Positions 1-12,106 of a stretch of 64,000 nucleotides of DNA are shown piece after piece. Source of the stretch: Allacma fusca. Lineage: Eukaryota; Arthropoda; Collembola; Symphypleona; Sminthuridae. The stretch covers positions 70,769,508 to 70,833,507 of the forward strand of contig OX359246.1 in NCBI GenBank assembly GCA_947179485.1, in the 5' to 3' direction. How positions within the stretch are numbered: position 1 is the first letter of the stretch; each line of letters begins with the position of its first letter. Position numbers and translations under genes: made by a program. The notes below the pieces were generated by a model that saw nothing but the letters and a program-made list of their open reading frames with translations, ran no database searches and had not been told where the DNA came from.

Positions 1-1251
1 GGTGTATCAAATTTTAGATACAAACATTAGTTGCGTAATTTAGGAGGAATTCTTACTGTATTTAATTTTACAATTTAAACAATTTCTAAAACGAATTCTC
101 TGCAAAGATACCCAAACTTTAAAACAAATTCCCCTTTACCCAAATATATTTTTTTCCCTTTCAGAAATGTTTGAATGAATTTCGAGACTGAATGTCGAGC
201 AATGAAGGATCTCCGTATTAAAAAGTGTCTACTGTATTTTTAAAAGGACACGAGGAACTGAAACTGACTTCCACATGCTCCACAAAGACCCACTACCTCG
301 CCGCCCACCAATCCCAATCATTTCCGCCATCACCAATGGCTCCGAGACGAGATAATTTTTTACGCAGACGTTATCCATGAGATAATCGAGAATGGCAGAT
401 AATCAAATCAGGTTTGGCCATCGAAGTTGACGATACACAGGAGCGATTACGCGGAGCTCGTACAAATGGGCCAAAGGAATTTATACGGGCTCTGTACACA
501 CAGTGGATGTTCACAAGATTACAGTGCACTCTCCCTTTATACAGCCCTCAAATTTACTCCCTATTTTCCACTACTGGATCAAATTTTCCCAAAATCCCAA
601 TTACCAGAACATGAATTATTATTTGCTCATTCCAAAATAATCAAATAATTCTAAAACTTTAAGATTTTTTTAGGGTCACGCTCTACAATGAGATTGGACT
701 GTAAAAATCTACGGACGTACATAAGAAAACCAGAAAAAAATTAACGACTTGAGGAAAAACGTGTGAAGTGTCTGGTGCAGCTGGGACGTTTGGCATTCCC
801 TTTGGAAAATATCCTTCCGATGGCAATGACATTCATTTCTCATTAAATTGGGGCTGAATCAATAAGTCAAATCTCAATACAAAATTTATGCCCACATTTG
901 TCACGATACTAATCTTCTCAGATTTCCAGACTTGAAACAAATGATCTGGAAATTTTGGGCAATTTATTTCCTGGACCTGCCCAAAAAAATGCTTGTAAAA
1001 GTTAAATAATTTTTTAAAAAATTTACAAATGAAACCCTCAAAAAAAAATGACGTGTCTTCAATGAAATGAAGATACGCTGCCCCAACGGATATGATTCAA
1101 TTATTCTCCAAGACATTTCAAACAGATCCAGTTAGACTTGAAGATATTTATTGAGGAACGTCCCTCCTCAAAACAAATCCAATTTAAAAAAAAATCCTTG
1201 AAGCCAGAAATCAACAGCGTTTGAAAGAACCCCTCGGAAATATTACCCTAT
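1..1251. other. No gene seen; AT-rich non-coding DNA
   Basis: The stretch contains only short open frames in several overlapping phases, with no family signature and no convincing splice-site pairs. It is ordinary intergenic sequence as far as can be read. Confidence 0.6.
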
Positions 1252-1278
1252 ACACACACACACACACACACACACACA
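1252..1278. repeat. (CA)n microsatellite
   Basis: An uninterrupted run of CA dinucleotides is directly visible. It is followed by a short mixed stretch rich in GTATGTACATA, which is a simple-sequence style seen all over this window. Confidence 0.95.
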
Positions 1279-1854
1279 TGGACGTATGTACATACACATA
1301 TGTAATCACAGTTGCACAATTACATCCCCCCGGAGCATTAACAAAACAAGAAGTTGTGGAATTTTTATAACGAGTTTAATTTACAATAAGGAAAAGGCCT
1401 CTGAGGAGGGAGCCCCTCATAAACTCACGTTATGTTGTCAAAAAATAGGGACTGTCCAATCCGTGCCGTCCTCCTCCCAACTTCTCACTTCACACACAAC
1501 ACATAGCAATCAACGCAGACTCGGATCACCGGCAACAGTCACATTGTCCCCGTCAAAACAGAAACTCACTTCAGACCTCACACCTGTCACTCCTGACCTT
1601 TGGCATGGTCCAGGCTCAAATCCAATGTCAAACTAATTGGCCCTCAGGAATTAATACAGGCACGCTTTGGGAACCAATCAAAACCCTGTCCAATTGGCGC
1701 TTCAGGGATCCCTAAGCGCATCGGAGTATCAGGACGATGTGTATTATTGAGCAAGGCGATGCAGGGGAGAATTTCCAGGAATTTATCAGGAACTACAAGT
1801 AAGCGTCCTGTGGAAAACAAACCCCGCCTCAGTATCAGAAAGCACACTAGAAGC

Positions 1855-2165
1855 TTAGCAGCGCTTCCGATGCAGCGCTTCCGATGCAGCGCTTCCGATG
1901 CAGAACGGCTATCTAGAACGACGATACAGAGTAAGTGAACCGTCGATGCAGGGAGTAAATAAGCGCTTTGTAAAATGAAGTCTCTTTAGGAATTCTTCGG
2001 AATTTTAAAATTCCTTTCAGAAATCAGCAGCGCTTCCGATACAGAGTGACAATGCAAGAATGAACCGTCGATGCAGGATGTACACAAGCGTTTTCAAAAT
2101 TTAAGTGTCTTTACAAATTCTTCAGAAATAAAAATTTCCTTCGGAAATCAGCAGCAATTCGGAAA
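1855..2165. repeat. 14-bp tandem repeat inside a 125-bp duplicated block
   Basis: The 14-bp unit gcgcttccgatgca is repeated in tandem at 1861, 1875 and 1889. A longer block beginning gaaccgtcgatgcagg at 1937 recurs, diverged, at 2062 (period 125) and includes related 'cagcagcgcttccgat' sequence. The open frame at 1600-1938 that overlaps the repeat has no recognisable family and is probably produced by the repeat. The block looks like a small, old minisatellite locus that expanded by segment duplication. Confidence 0.75.
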
Positions 2166-3924
2166 TCTTCTTCGGAAATAAAAAGCCCCTCGGAGAGTAC
2201 AAAGTGTTCCGATGCAAGCGGGCTGCGGAAATTTTTGAATAAAAAAGGCGGGAAAATTTGTTGCTAGAAAAAGCGCTGTGGAGGAATTCAAAAAACCCTG
2301 AAGGGTAAGAATGACTTGAGGGATTAAGGAGACACTGGGGAAAAAGGAGGGGACAATAGAGGTAGATGGAGGAGACACTCCGGAGGGGACTGAGGGAATG
2401 AGGAGGAGAAGGAGGAGGAGGAGAAGGAAGAATGAGCGCCCTACGAAGACGTGGACTAGAACTGGAGATGAATGAGGTGGCTTTGAGAGCGTGGACGGAG
2501 TTGGTCTGTCTCACTCGCCCTGTAATGTTATTATGACTTAGAAGTCTGGGCTTGGAAGTGTTTGACTGCCGAGTGCGTCCTCCTCCTTCACAAAATATCC
2601 CAACAAGAGTGAGAGAGAGTGGAAAAAACTGAAGGTCGGTTGAAAATCCCTTGAGGAATGCCGGTTTCTCTCCCTACTCCTCTTCTCCTCTCTCACTATA
2701 TTTTTCCCTATTGTTCAAAGTCTATATACAAGAGTCTATTCATTTGACTCAAAAATCCTTCCCTCCTTCGGGCTCCCACTTCACTCTCACTACAGTACTA
2801 AACTTCAAGCCAAACTCCAACAAGCACACACACTCATCCGGAGCACCACACACTCAACTCTGGACTCACAGTCTCTGAAACACTCCAATAATAATGTGTA
2901 CTCTCTCCGACACGGCTGTATCTATCTCTCTATGTCTCTCTCCTTTGAAAGAGCATTTCTGTTCTGAGAGGACCAGATTCAGAATCCTCTGACTCTTTTT
3001 CTTTCCCTTTCCTCCATATACAACAACAACAACGTCAACAACACAGCCCAACAGCACAATAACATATGAGCCAGGGGTTGTCTTTTTCCTCAACCCTCTA
3101 CTAGTAACTACAGATATACTACTTTTTGGCGTCAAGAGAGTTGTAGTACAGTCCCTGGTTGTTATAAAGACTCTCCGAAAAAATCCGTAATGTTAAGAGT
3201 ATAGCCATTAGATTAACATGGGTAACGGCCCAGGGGTGCAGGGAGGGCTCTTGGGACGTGAGGAGTGGACGGTAAATGTGTAGGAATGGAAATTGCAGTT
3301 TCTGGCTATCCTTATTATGAATGCAGCACCCTTCCCTATGAACATGGGGCTTGTGCCTTTATAAACGTAACTTTGTGGAGGATCGTGCTCGTACATACAC
3401 AATTGTCTTCAATGGCTTATTAGCAGGGACTTGTGCCTGTACAGTGTGTACAGTGGGTTTTTGGATGGAATGAAACCTAAGGGGAAATAACTGGAAAATG
3501 TGGGGATATCCAGCTGGCATGGAGGAGTTGAGATGGGGATGGAGGGATTTTTGTTTGGGGAGGGGGGATTTTGAGGGGAGGCTTGGAGGAAAGGGAATGT
3601 TTTCGGAGAGGGGGTCCGGGATAGGGGGAGTGAACTGTATGAGCTGGGAGCTGATGTTTAACATAATGCTATTCTTGTTAAAGTATAGTTTGTGTGTATG
3701 AGAGAGGCTCATGAATAAACATGTGCACATTTATGGCCCCTTTTAAGTTAGATAGACTTGTCGGCTGCAGATATGAGTGTCTACTCAAAATAATGGGGTT
3801 GGACTCTGTTAGTCTGCTAAGGTGCAAATCCTCTCTTGGGGAAGCTTTGAGTGTTTGGCCGTAATGGGAAATTGTTGTCTCGGTTAGATATCATTATGGG
3901 AATTTTTGGAGTTGGAATGGGCAC
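2166..3924. other. No gene seen; purine-rich patch near 2300-2450
   Basis: A GGA/GAA-rich patch at about 2330-2450 produces a long minus-strand frame rich in Ser, Pro and Leu. I read that frame as a composition artefact. The rest is non-coding with no clear signal. Confidence 0.5.
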
Positions 3925-5262
3925 TTCTTGTGGTTAGCGCAATGGTAAATTTTGAGTGGAGCCCTAACGGCCAATCTTTAATGTTACAATACAAATTAAT
4001 CTTTAGTGGGAACATAAAGGTAACTATTTACTTTTACCCTAATGGTAACTTTTTACGGTTACTCTGGTGGTAACTTTTCACTGTTACGGAACAAATTAAT
4101 TTTTACTGGGACCAAAAGGGTAACTATTGGCTTGAAATGTTTACTTTTCTAATTTACGCCAATGGTAATTTTTGTCACTTACCCGAATCGTAAATTGTTA
4201 CCGATGCCTTAATTGTAACTCTTTACTGTTACCCAAAAAGTAATTTTAATGGCTGCCCTAATGGTAACTTTTTAGGGCTACCCCAATGGTAACTTTTTAG
4301 TGCTACCCCAATGGTAACTTTTTAGGGCTACCCCAATGGTAACTTTTTAGTGCTACCCCAATGGTAACTTTTTAGGGCTACCCCAATGGTAACTTTTTAG
4401 TGCTACCCCAATGGTAACTTTTTAGGGCTACCCCAATGGTAACTTTTTAGGGCTACCCTAATGGTAACTTTTTAGGGCTACCCCAATGGTAACTTTTTAA
4501 GGCTACCCTAATGGTAACTTTTTAGGGCTACCCCAATGGTAACTTTTTAGTGCTACCCCAATGGTAACTTTTTAGGGCTACCCCAATGGTAACTTTTTAG
4601 GGCTACCCCAATGGTAACTTTTTAGGGCTACCCCAATGGTAACGTGTTACGGATAGCCCAATGGTAACCTTTTACGGCTACTCCAATGGTAACTTTAGCT
4701 GTTACCCGAATGGTAATCTTTTCACTGTTACCCTAATGGTAACATTTCTAGTTTCCCACAAGGGTATTTTTGGCCGTTTACCCCAACGGTACTTTCTACG
4801 CTTACCCTAGTGGTAATTTTTGTCGTTATCTCAACCTTTTACGGCTGCCCCATTGTAACTTTTAGTTATTACCTTAATGTTAACTTTTAGCTGTTACGCT
4901 AATGGTAACTTTCAGTTGTTACCCTAATGGTAACATTTTACTGCTACTGAAATTATAACCTTATACTATTACCCTAATGGTAACTTTTCTAGTTTCTCAC
5001 AAAGGTACTTTTTGTCGTTCACCCCAACGGTAAATTTCTACAGTTGCCCTAATGGTAATTTTTGTCGTTAATCTCAATAGTGACTTTTCTCAGCTATACC
5101 CCCAGTGGTAACTTTTAATTATCACATTAATGGTAACTTCTGACAGTTACCTTAATGTTTATTTCTCACGTTTACCCCATTGATATTATTTTTCATTTAC
5201 CCCTAATGGTAACTTTAGATATTTACCCTAATGGTAAATTTGTCGTTTATCCCAATGGTAAC
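3925..5262. repeat. 25-bp minisatellite, about 1.3 kb
   Basis: The homogeneous core has sixteen copies of 'atggtaac' at an exact 25-bp step from 4261 to 4636. Units alternate between 'agggctacc' and 'agtgctacc', giving a partial 50-bp higher-order pattern. Older, diverged units spread on both sides from roughly 3925 to 5262. Many flanking units carry the dyad GTTACC-5 bases-GGTAAC (for example 4918-4934), which the homogenised core has turned into GCTACC...GGTAAC. No coding signal is visible. Confidence 0.93.
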
Positions 5263-7560
5263 TCTCCTCCTTTACTTCAATAATTGTATTTTCTCCAAAA
5301 AAAATCCCAATTGAATTAAATTATCCTCGTTGTACTACAAAGTTTCCTGGGCATAAAATGTTATTTGGCATTTAGTTTATTTAGTTCTAAGGAGCCTCAC
5401 CCATACTAAACATACATAGATTTACACCCCCCAGGACGTAGTGTGTGCTTTAAGAAAAATGTACGAATGAATGGTAGAGGAATAGGAATGGCCAGAGTGG
5501 GATAAAGAATCGACGCCGTAGAATTCCTTGGAGAGTGACACAATTGCGAGTCATAAAATTGGTAGTTATTTATTTATTTTTTTTAGCTGTCGTTAAGAAT
5601 CCACTCTTACCCTTCTGATACTCAAGGTGTGAATCACACATTGACCGAGTCATAAAGCGAAAGTTATCTGCGTGAAGATATGTGAGTCCTCCTGAGTGGG
5701 TCTGCGTATCATCTGTCTCTACTTTATTTTTCTTAAAAGGTACATTCCCAAAGAGCAGCCCCATATCTCCAATATAAGGGTTACCGTTAAAATACTCTTC
5801 ACACAGCTCACTCACTCACTCACTCACTCACTCACTCACAGGCACAGTGAGGATCCCAAATATTACTTTTGACTTGTTCGAAAGTTACTTTATGGAAAGT
5901 CTCCTCACAATAAATTTCCTTGTTTCTTCCCTCTCTCTCTCTCTCTGTCTCTATCTCTATCTTTCGCCCTCTCAACACAGTTCACAGGGATAGGTAACAT
6001 TTGAAAAGTAAACACACACACGTTATATACTTACCCATATGTAATTACTCAAGTATACCAGAATTTACAGAAAAACACATTATTATGAGCATGCAAGGGT
6101 GCCAAAAAACACGTTTGTCTCCCCCAGCCTTCCTCTAAGAGTTTCTTCAAACATTCAAATATTTCCTAATAAAAATTTACGTCACCCCAATAAAATTTCT
6201 GTGTATTTCAAGGGCGTAGGTCAGTATTTAAATCCCCAACAAAACATTTTCTCACTTTGTATTTTTCTTTAAATTTTGGCTAAAATAGTTCCGCTGGGAT
6301 TTGTTTAAAAACACCAGTACAAATTTAGGAGTACCAAATTGTCACATAAAAATCTACACATTTTTCCTATGTAAAGTATGCGTCATTGGGTAGAAATATT
6401 TTTTTTATGGAACCTTCTTTCTCAAATTCCTTGGGATGGGCAAGCTATGTACATATGAAGGATGCGTACATATATGTATCTATATGTATACATATATACG
6501 TATGGGTAAAGGACGCCTTATGACACAGAAAGATTTGAGTGCGGCATGAATCATGAATGAAGTATTTCATTCATTGTTTCATATCCCTTGTGTGTGTCCT
6601 CGTAATCTTCGAAGGAGCGTAAAAAGGAGTCTTGACCATTGTTATCTGTCTCCGTGTTTTGTCTCCCCTTTATGGTCAATGCTCATGTTATATGATGGGG
6701 ATGAGAGTTCCCAATGAGCACATCTTCCAGAGATTTTTCCCTTTTTTTCCGACTCGTGTTAACTACTCATCTCCTTGGAAATTGTGTGGGAGAGAGGATT
6801 TTTCAATGCTAGCAAATATGCAATATTTGAGTGGGAAAAAAATATTTTTACAATAATTTGCTTTGCATAAAAATTTTACAGGAATATAAAATTATTTTGC
6901 CCAGAATTTTTAAACTTTTATTACAGGATTTGAGTGCGATTTTGTGGAGTCTCATTTGTCCCCGTTGTTTTCTGTACATTTTTTAAATGCTTGTTTAGAG
7001 GGGTTGAAAATGTTTTGGAAATGCAAGAGATAAAATTAAGATACGTACATAATTACACTGAGCTGGAATAACTGTTTAGGATAGGTTGAAATGATAGTGG
7101 AGCAAGTGGTATTTAATGTCGGGAGTGATAATAAGCCGTAAGTATCGATTGTTGTGAGGACACAATAAGCTTTGAGTCTGGGAGACATGTACAGTGGACG
7201 CTGTTGGTGTTTTTGGGAGAAGAATAAGTTTGGACGTATAAAATTTTCTCTTGGTGAGAAAAATATTGGGTTGGAGAAGTGATTGTGTTTGAGTGTAGGG
7301 TAAAATATTGGGGTGTTTGGAAAAATTGTGTGGTTGGGATATTTTGTTGGGAGAGTGTGAATTATAGGAGGGTTGGAATAAAGTGAGGGGACTGTATATG
7401 GGGAAATTCTCCGAGACTAAGCGTCAGCTCGAGAATAGTCACTTGTGAGTCTTCCAGTGTCATGTCAGTTATGTGGTGTGTGTGAGAAATTCCAGGGGAA
7501 AACTGTCGGCTTAAAACCTTTGGCTATAAATTAGATGGCTTGGCTTAAAATTCCAGCTTG
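5263..7560. other. No gene recognised
   Basis: A minus-strand frame at 5570-5815 has protein-like composition (81 codons), but it has no recognisable domain and its 5' end runs into a CTCA microsatellite. The rest is AT-rich with scattered TATGTACATA-type simple sequence. I see nothing else. Confidence 0.5.
5807..5840. repeat. (CTCA)n microsatellite
   Basis: About eight tetranucleotide copies of CTCA are directly visible. A CT-rich run follows at about 5931-5947. Confidence 0.93.
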
Positions 7561-7624
7561 AGTGTCCGATGGAGTTCGTGCTCTGGAGAGGTTTGGGAGC
7601 TTTAGTCAAATCCTGCACTTTTGG

Positions 7625-8600
7625 GATTGACAACGGTTCTCTGATTTTTCTTGGGTTGTTTTTGTATCAGGTGCATTTTTGGAGTTGTTTTGGTGACCGA
7701 TGCTTTTTTCGAATTGTTTTTCTGCCCAATTCATTTTTTTTAGTGGTTTTTGTATCCGATGCATTTGTTAAGTTGTTATTCTCTTGTACATTTTCTAGTT
7801 GTTTGTACGCAATTATCTAATGTATTCCGCCGGTTGGTTTTGTATCCGATGCATTTCTGTTGAAGTTTTCGGGTTCGATGTATTTTAACAACTTCCTTTG
7901 TTTCCAATGTATTTTTCTGCTTACTTTGGTTTTGGAAGTTTTGTTTAGCTGGCCCGTTGCATTTCTCCACCTGCCTTTGTGCCCGATGCATTTCTCTCGC
8001 TTTTTCGTAAGGAATTGTTTCAGACGTTTTTGGTTCCGATGTATTGTTCAGGTTACTTATATTTTGGACATGGTTTTCTGATAGTATGCGATGTATTCCT
8101 CTAGTTATTTTTGTTTCTGAATAATTATTATTTTTCTGCTTATTTTGTTTGTTGGCACATTTTTCTAGCTGGATTTGTGACCGATGCATTTCCATTTCCC
8201 GTTGATTTGTTTTAGATGTTTCTAATATATTTCCGATGTATTTACGTTGTTTCTTATGTTTCCGATGTATTTACCTTGTTTCTTATGTTTCCGATGTTTT
8301 TACCTTGTTTCTTATGTTTCCGATGTATTTACCTTGTTTCTTATGTTTCCGATGTATTTACCTTGTTTCTTATGTTTCCGATGTTTTTACCTTGTTTCTT
8401 ATGTTTCCGATGTATTTACCTTGTTTCTTATGTTTCCGATGTTTTTACCTTGTTTCTTATGTTTCCGATGTATGTTTTTGATTGTTATTGTGTCCGATGC
8501 ATTATTGTGGTGATGGTCATGTTTCCGATGAAATTTCCAGATTGCTTTCTTCCCAATGATTTTGTAATTTCTTGTAACTGTGCCGTTCATGCATTTCTTG
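7625..8600. repeat. Degenerate 29-30 bp minisatellite with a homogenised core
   Basis: The core runs from about 8233 to 8475. 'ccgatg' recurs at 8233, 8262, 8291, 8320, 8349, 8378, 8407, 8436 and 8465, an exact 29-bp step, and units differ mainly at one A/T position (tgtattt or tgttttt). Upstream (about 7625-8200) and just downstream, much more diverged versions of 'gtttttgtatccgatgcatttt' occur at loose 25-50 bp spacing. Because 29 is not a multiple of 3, all three plus-strand frames read the same Cys/Phe-rich peptide. The three overlapping open frames there are therefore artefacts. Confidence 0.92.
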
Positions 8601-8639
8601 AATGGCTTCTGTATCAAAACATTTTAAATTCTTCCTAAA

Positions 8640-10941
8640 CATATTTTCCCGGTTCTATTTTCTTTCTCATACCAAAATAAAAAAAAACAGCATTGAGGAG
8701 AAACTTAAGTCCAATAATAAATTGTAACCTCCATATATTTTACTCTTTAAAAATTTCCTCCACGTATATTCTTAAATAATAATAATCTGTGAGAATGAAG
8801 AAGAGAAGCCTTCTCAATTAGTAGTCACGGCAGTTCGAAGCCCTAGCATAAATTTTAATTAACTTTTGAATGAGCGGGGCTCATATTCCAGTGCCTGCAA
8901 TATCTCCTTTTACAAAAATCCTCCCAACATAATAGTACGCACCCAAAATGTTGGAGCATGGTGCGAAAAGGGAGATAATAAGATTCCTCCTAAACTCCAC
9001 GATCCACGACGACTGCAAAGTGATGAGATGACACGGAAATAAATCCCGCTCTGTTTGTGTTCCTTAAAAATCCCAAGCCCCGGACCATAACATTCTCTAA
9101 CAAAACATACAAGCATGTAACATATGTGCATAGGTAATTATAACCTCCTTGTTTGTTTTGATACTGGAGCACGTGTATTTCCTTCGCTTACCATTTCCAG
9201 CAAATCACGTTTTTTTCCCTCACGTTCAAATCTTTCCCATCGTTCCCTCTCCTTATTTTGCTCCTGACATTAAATGGGAGCCCCACGTACACATACATAT
9301 ACATATGTGAGAACAAATTTGTAATTTGCATCCGAACCCATATGATTTATTTAAATACGAACATACAATTTACTGATTAATTCCAAGAGGCGCTTTCCAA
9401 CATACATTTCACACCTGGCCAAAAAAATTCCTTCGGACAAATTCAATGGAACCACATCGATGCAATAAGAAAAACACACTATTTGCGTAATTATGTGTCT
9501 TTACAAAAAGACCCTTCACAAGAGCATTGACTCCAAATGGTAACATTCTGGATTCAGCTTTTGTTAATTTTTTTTTGTTATAGGAAAAAAGCGTCCTGTG
9601 TTCAATTCCAAGGGGTAAATTTTATTCCTTTTAGGGTAACTTTTATAAATTGAGTGTGTTTCTTACGTATGTATGTAATTACTGTATTGAGCCTATTGAA
9701 TTTTCAGGGCTCAATCGCTACTCCCTATAATTATGACTATATTTTCAAGTCACGGAGGAAGGACTTGGAAGGGAATTGAAGTCCTGATGTATTGCTGAGA
9801 TACGAGATTTGTTAAGCAGGATGAGGCTGATTGTGAGCCAGGCCTGAAACAGGTGATGTATACATAGTAAGTATGGGAAGCGTGAAATAAAATGCGTGCA
9901 GAGCACCTGCTCTTTTTTAAATAATTTCCGGTTGCCGTTATAAACATATAAGTTTACATGAAAAAATTCCAGGGAGGCTGCCACGCGTCATATTTTTTAC
10001 TATTATTATCACTTACATATATAATATGAATGCAGTCAAAATGCAGCAACGAAATCTTTTTTCGCCGTTACGTTTCCTTCATCCGCTCCCTCAATGTTCA
10101 GTCACTCAATGTTCTGTAACGGCCAGGGCCCATTGTACAAAATGCATTTTTTATTCTACATTTATTGTAATGGGGAAAATCCGCAGCAATGTACAATGAC
10201 AGCATATGCAGGTTTCTCACTTAACTGCCACTGTTTTTTTTGCCAGCAGGACAATCTCCAACCCAATATTTTTTTTACTGGAAATGTTTTCCCATCATTT
10301 ATTTTTTGCATCTCCTTATTTTTTGTAAGGACACATATGTATGTCTATTGGTATTAACTGCAGTTGAAGTTGTTTGTCCCCCTTGGACCATATATTGTAA
10401 GTTCAGCCTTTGGACTTCCACTCAATTATGGAATCCCACACGAAGGGCAGGTTAAACGTTTGCTTTTTATTACTCATTGGATGAGTCGAGTCGTCCTTTG
10501 AGGAATAAACAAAGATTGAATCAAAATTTGTTAACGTCATCTTTACTCACTAAAGAGTCTGAAGACTTCCAATGGGCCTTGATATAATTCTGGAGCGTGG
10601 GAAAATCCTGTGAGTCAGGATATAACTCTGCTCTAAATCTCAACTGAAGTATGAATCATCATTGTTAATAAATTTCCGGGATTTAATTCCAGAATAGTTC
10701 CGTCGGATCTTAACTACATATTCATTTCAAAATTATGTAACACTAAAATTTTAGATTTTTCAATTTATACCGAACAATATACATTGATTGGAAAAGAGAC
10801 TTTCAAAAATTAGGTATTCCCCAGTATTTGTTTATAATCATAACCAAACAGTAATTTACTGAATAACGTTATTAGAAATAAAAATACAAACCGCGGCAAG
10901 TTAGAAGCAAGACTTCAACGTCGCTGTTTAATAACACAGAC
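8640..10941. other. No gene seen
   Basis: Only short unrecognised frames occur on both strands. There is no domain signature and no convincing exon. The region is presumably intergenic, downstream of the minus-strand cytochrome b561 gene. Confidence 0.5.
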
Positions 10942-11936
10942 CAAAGGTGTCCACATAATTTAGCTTATCCTATTTCATTCCTATTTATAAAATTTGAACC
11001 GAGCCTATATACACACATCCCTTTATTTTAACCGCCGAATAGGTCAGCCTATCCTACATCCTTCCTATATGGGGAGCACTAAGCCTACATATTTGCCTAC
11101 ATTTCATTGACAAATTATATCAACCGATTCTACACCCTTCGACCCGTCCTACATTTTATATGCTTTTCGTTACTGACAGACAATTAAAGGGCATTCCACT
11201 CTAATTAAAATTCATCGCTACGGGATAATTTGAGGCTACGCGTAGGGTGGCGTCAAAGTAGCATGAATTTTGAGCTTTTTTCAAAATTTCAGATTTTTTT
11301 AAACACAACTATCGGGTCGATTTCAACCACATAAGGAATAACCATTCCGATTTACATAAGCAATATTCACACAAAATTTCGTTGAAATCGATCCAGTAGT
11401 TTTAGAGATAGCTGTCATTTGACTTAAAGTTCAAAATTTCAAGAATTGTTTTCGAAAAAATTCCAAGGCCGATTTCAACAACATGAACAACAGTTATTAC
11501 TATTTACATAAGCAATAATCACAAAAAATTTCATTGAAATATATTTAGTAGTTTTGGAGATAACTGTCATTTCACTTGAAGTCCAGAATTTCAATAATTT
11601 TTTTCTCAAAAACTATCCGGCCGATTTCAACCAACTATGAACTTAGCCTTATTTATTTCAGTGGTACACAATCTGCAATTACCAGTCGCGGATTATTCAT
11701 TAATTTCCATTCTACCCGTTCCATATACCATTAAATGAAAATGATGTGCTTCAATAGGCTAATTACATATATATCTACCTATAATTCTATGACGACTGAG
11801 CCTACCTATTTTGTAGGCTAGGTTTTAAGTGTATATTCTTGCACCCTATTTTGCCTACAAGCCTCTTAAATAAAATCCTCGCACCCTATAAATAGCCTAC
11901 AAATAGGCCTATATGTAGGATAGGCGGACACCGTTG
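10942..11936. mobile_element. Short non-autonomous hAT-like DNA element with 8-bp target duplication
   Basis: The left end reads CAAAGGTGTCC and the right end, reverse-complemented, reads CAACGGTGTCC: terminal inverted repeats of 11 bp with one mismatch. The identical 8-bp sequence ACACAGAC sits immediately outside both ends (10934-10941 and 11937-11944), which is the target duplication length of hAT-superfamily elements. The 995-bp interior holds no transposase frame that I can see. Inside are direct repeats of a 152-bp unit ('cgatttcaac' at 11318, 11470 and 11622), and a subterminal region rich in 'cctatt/aggcta' motifs at both ends. The superfamily call rests on the duplication length and the ends only; other superfamilies with 8-bp duplications are possible. 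Confidence 0.8.
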
Positions 11937-12106
11937 ACACAGACCATAACACAAGCCGGAACCCAAGAGCGACAAATAATGTTGAACCGATTACAGTAAC
12001 GCAGTAACTATATTTATCGCTGTTATCGGTTAGGGATGAGTTCAGTTGTTGCTGCCATCTCTCAAGTGTAAGACGCAGCTCTGGAAGAACTGAACACGAA
12101 TCGCTT

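Noticed and set aside
2122-2514. 130-codon minus-strand frame rich in Ser, Pro and Leu
   Set aside because: It is produced by a GGA/GAA-rich patch and runs through the 125-bp repeat. No family signature.
5570-5815. 81-codon minus-strand frame with reasonable composition
   Set aside because: No domain, and its 5' end is formed by a CTCA microsatellite. No splice or promoter support.
8216-8638. Three overlapping plus-strand frames coding Cys/Phe repeats
   Set aside because: They are one peptide read in three frames of a 29-bp tandem repeat, so not genes.
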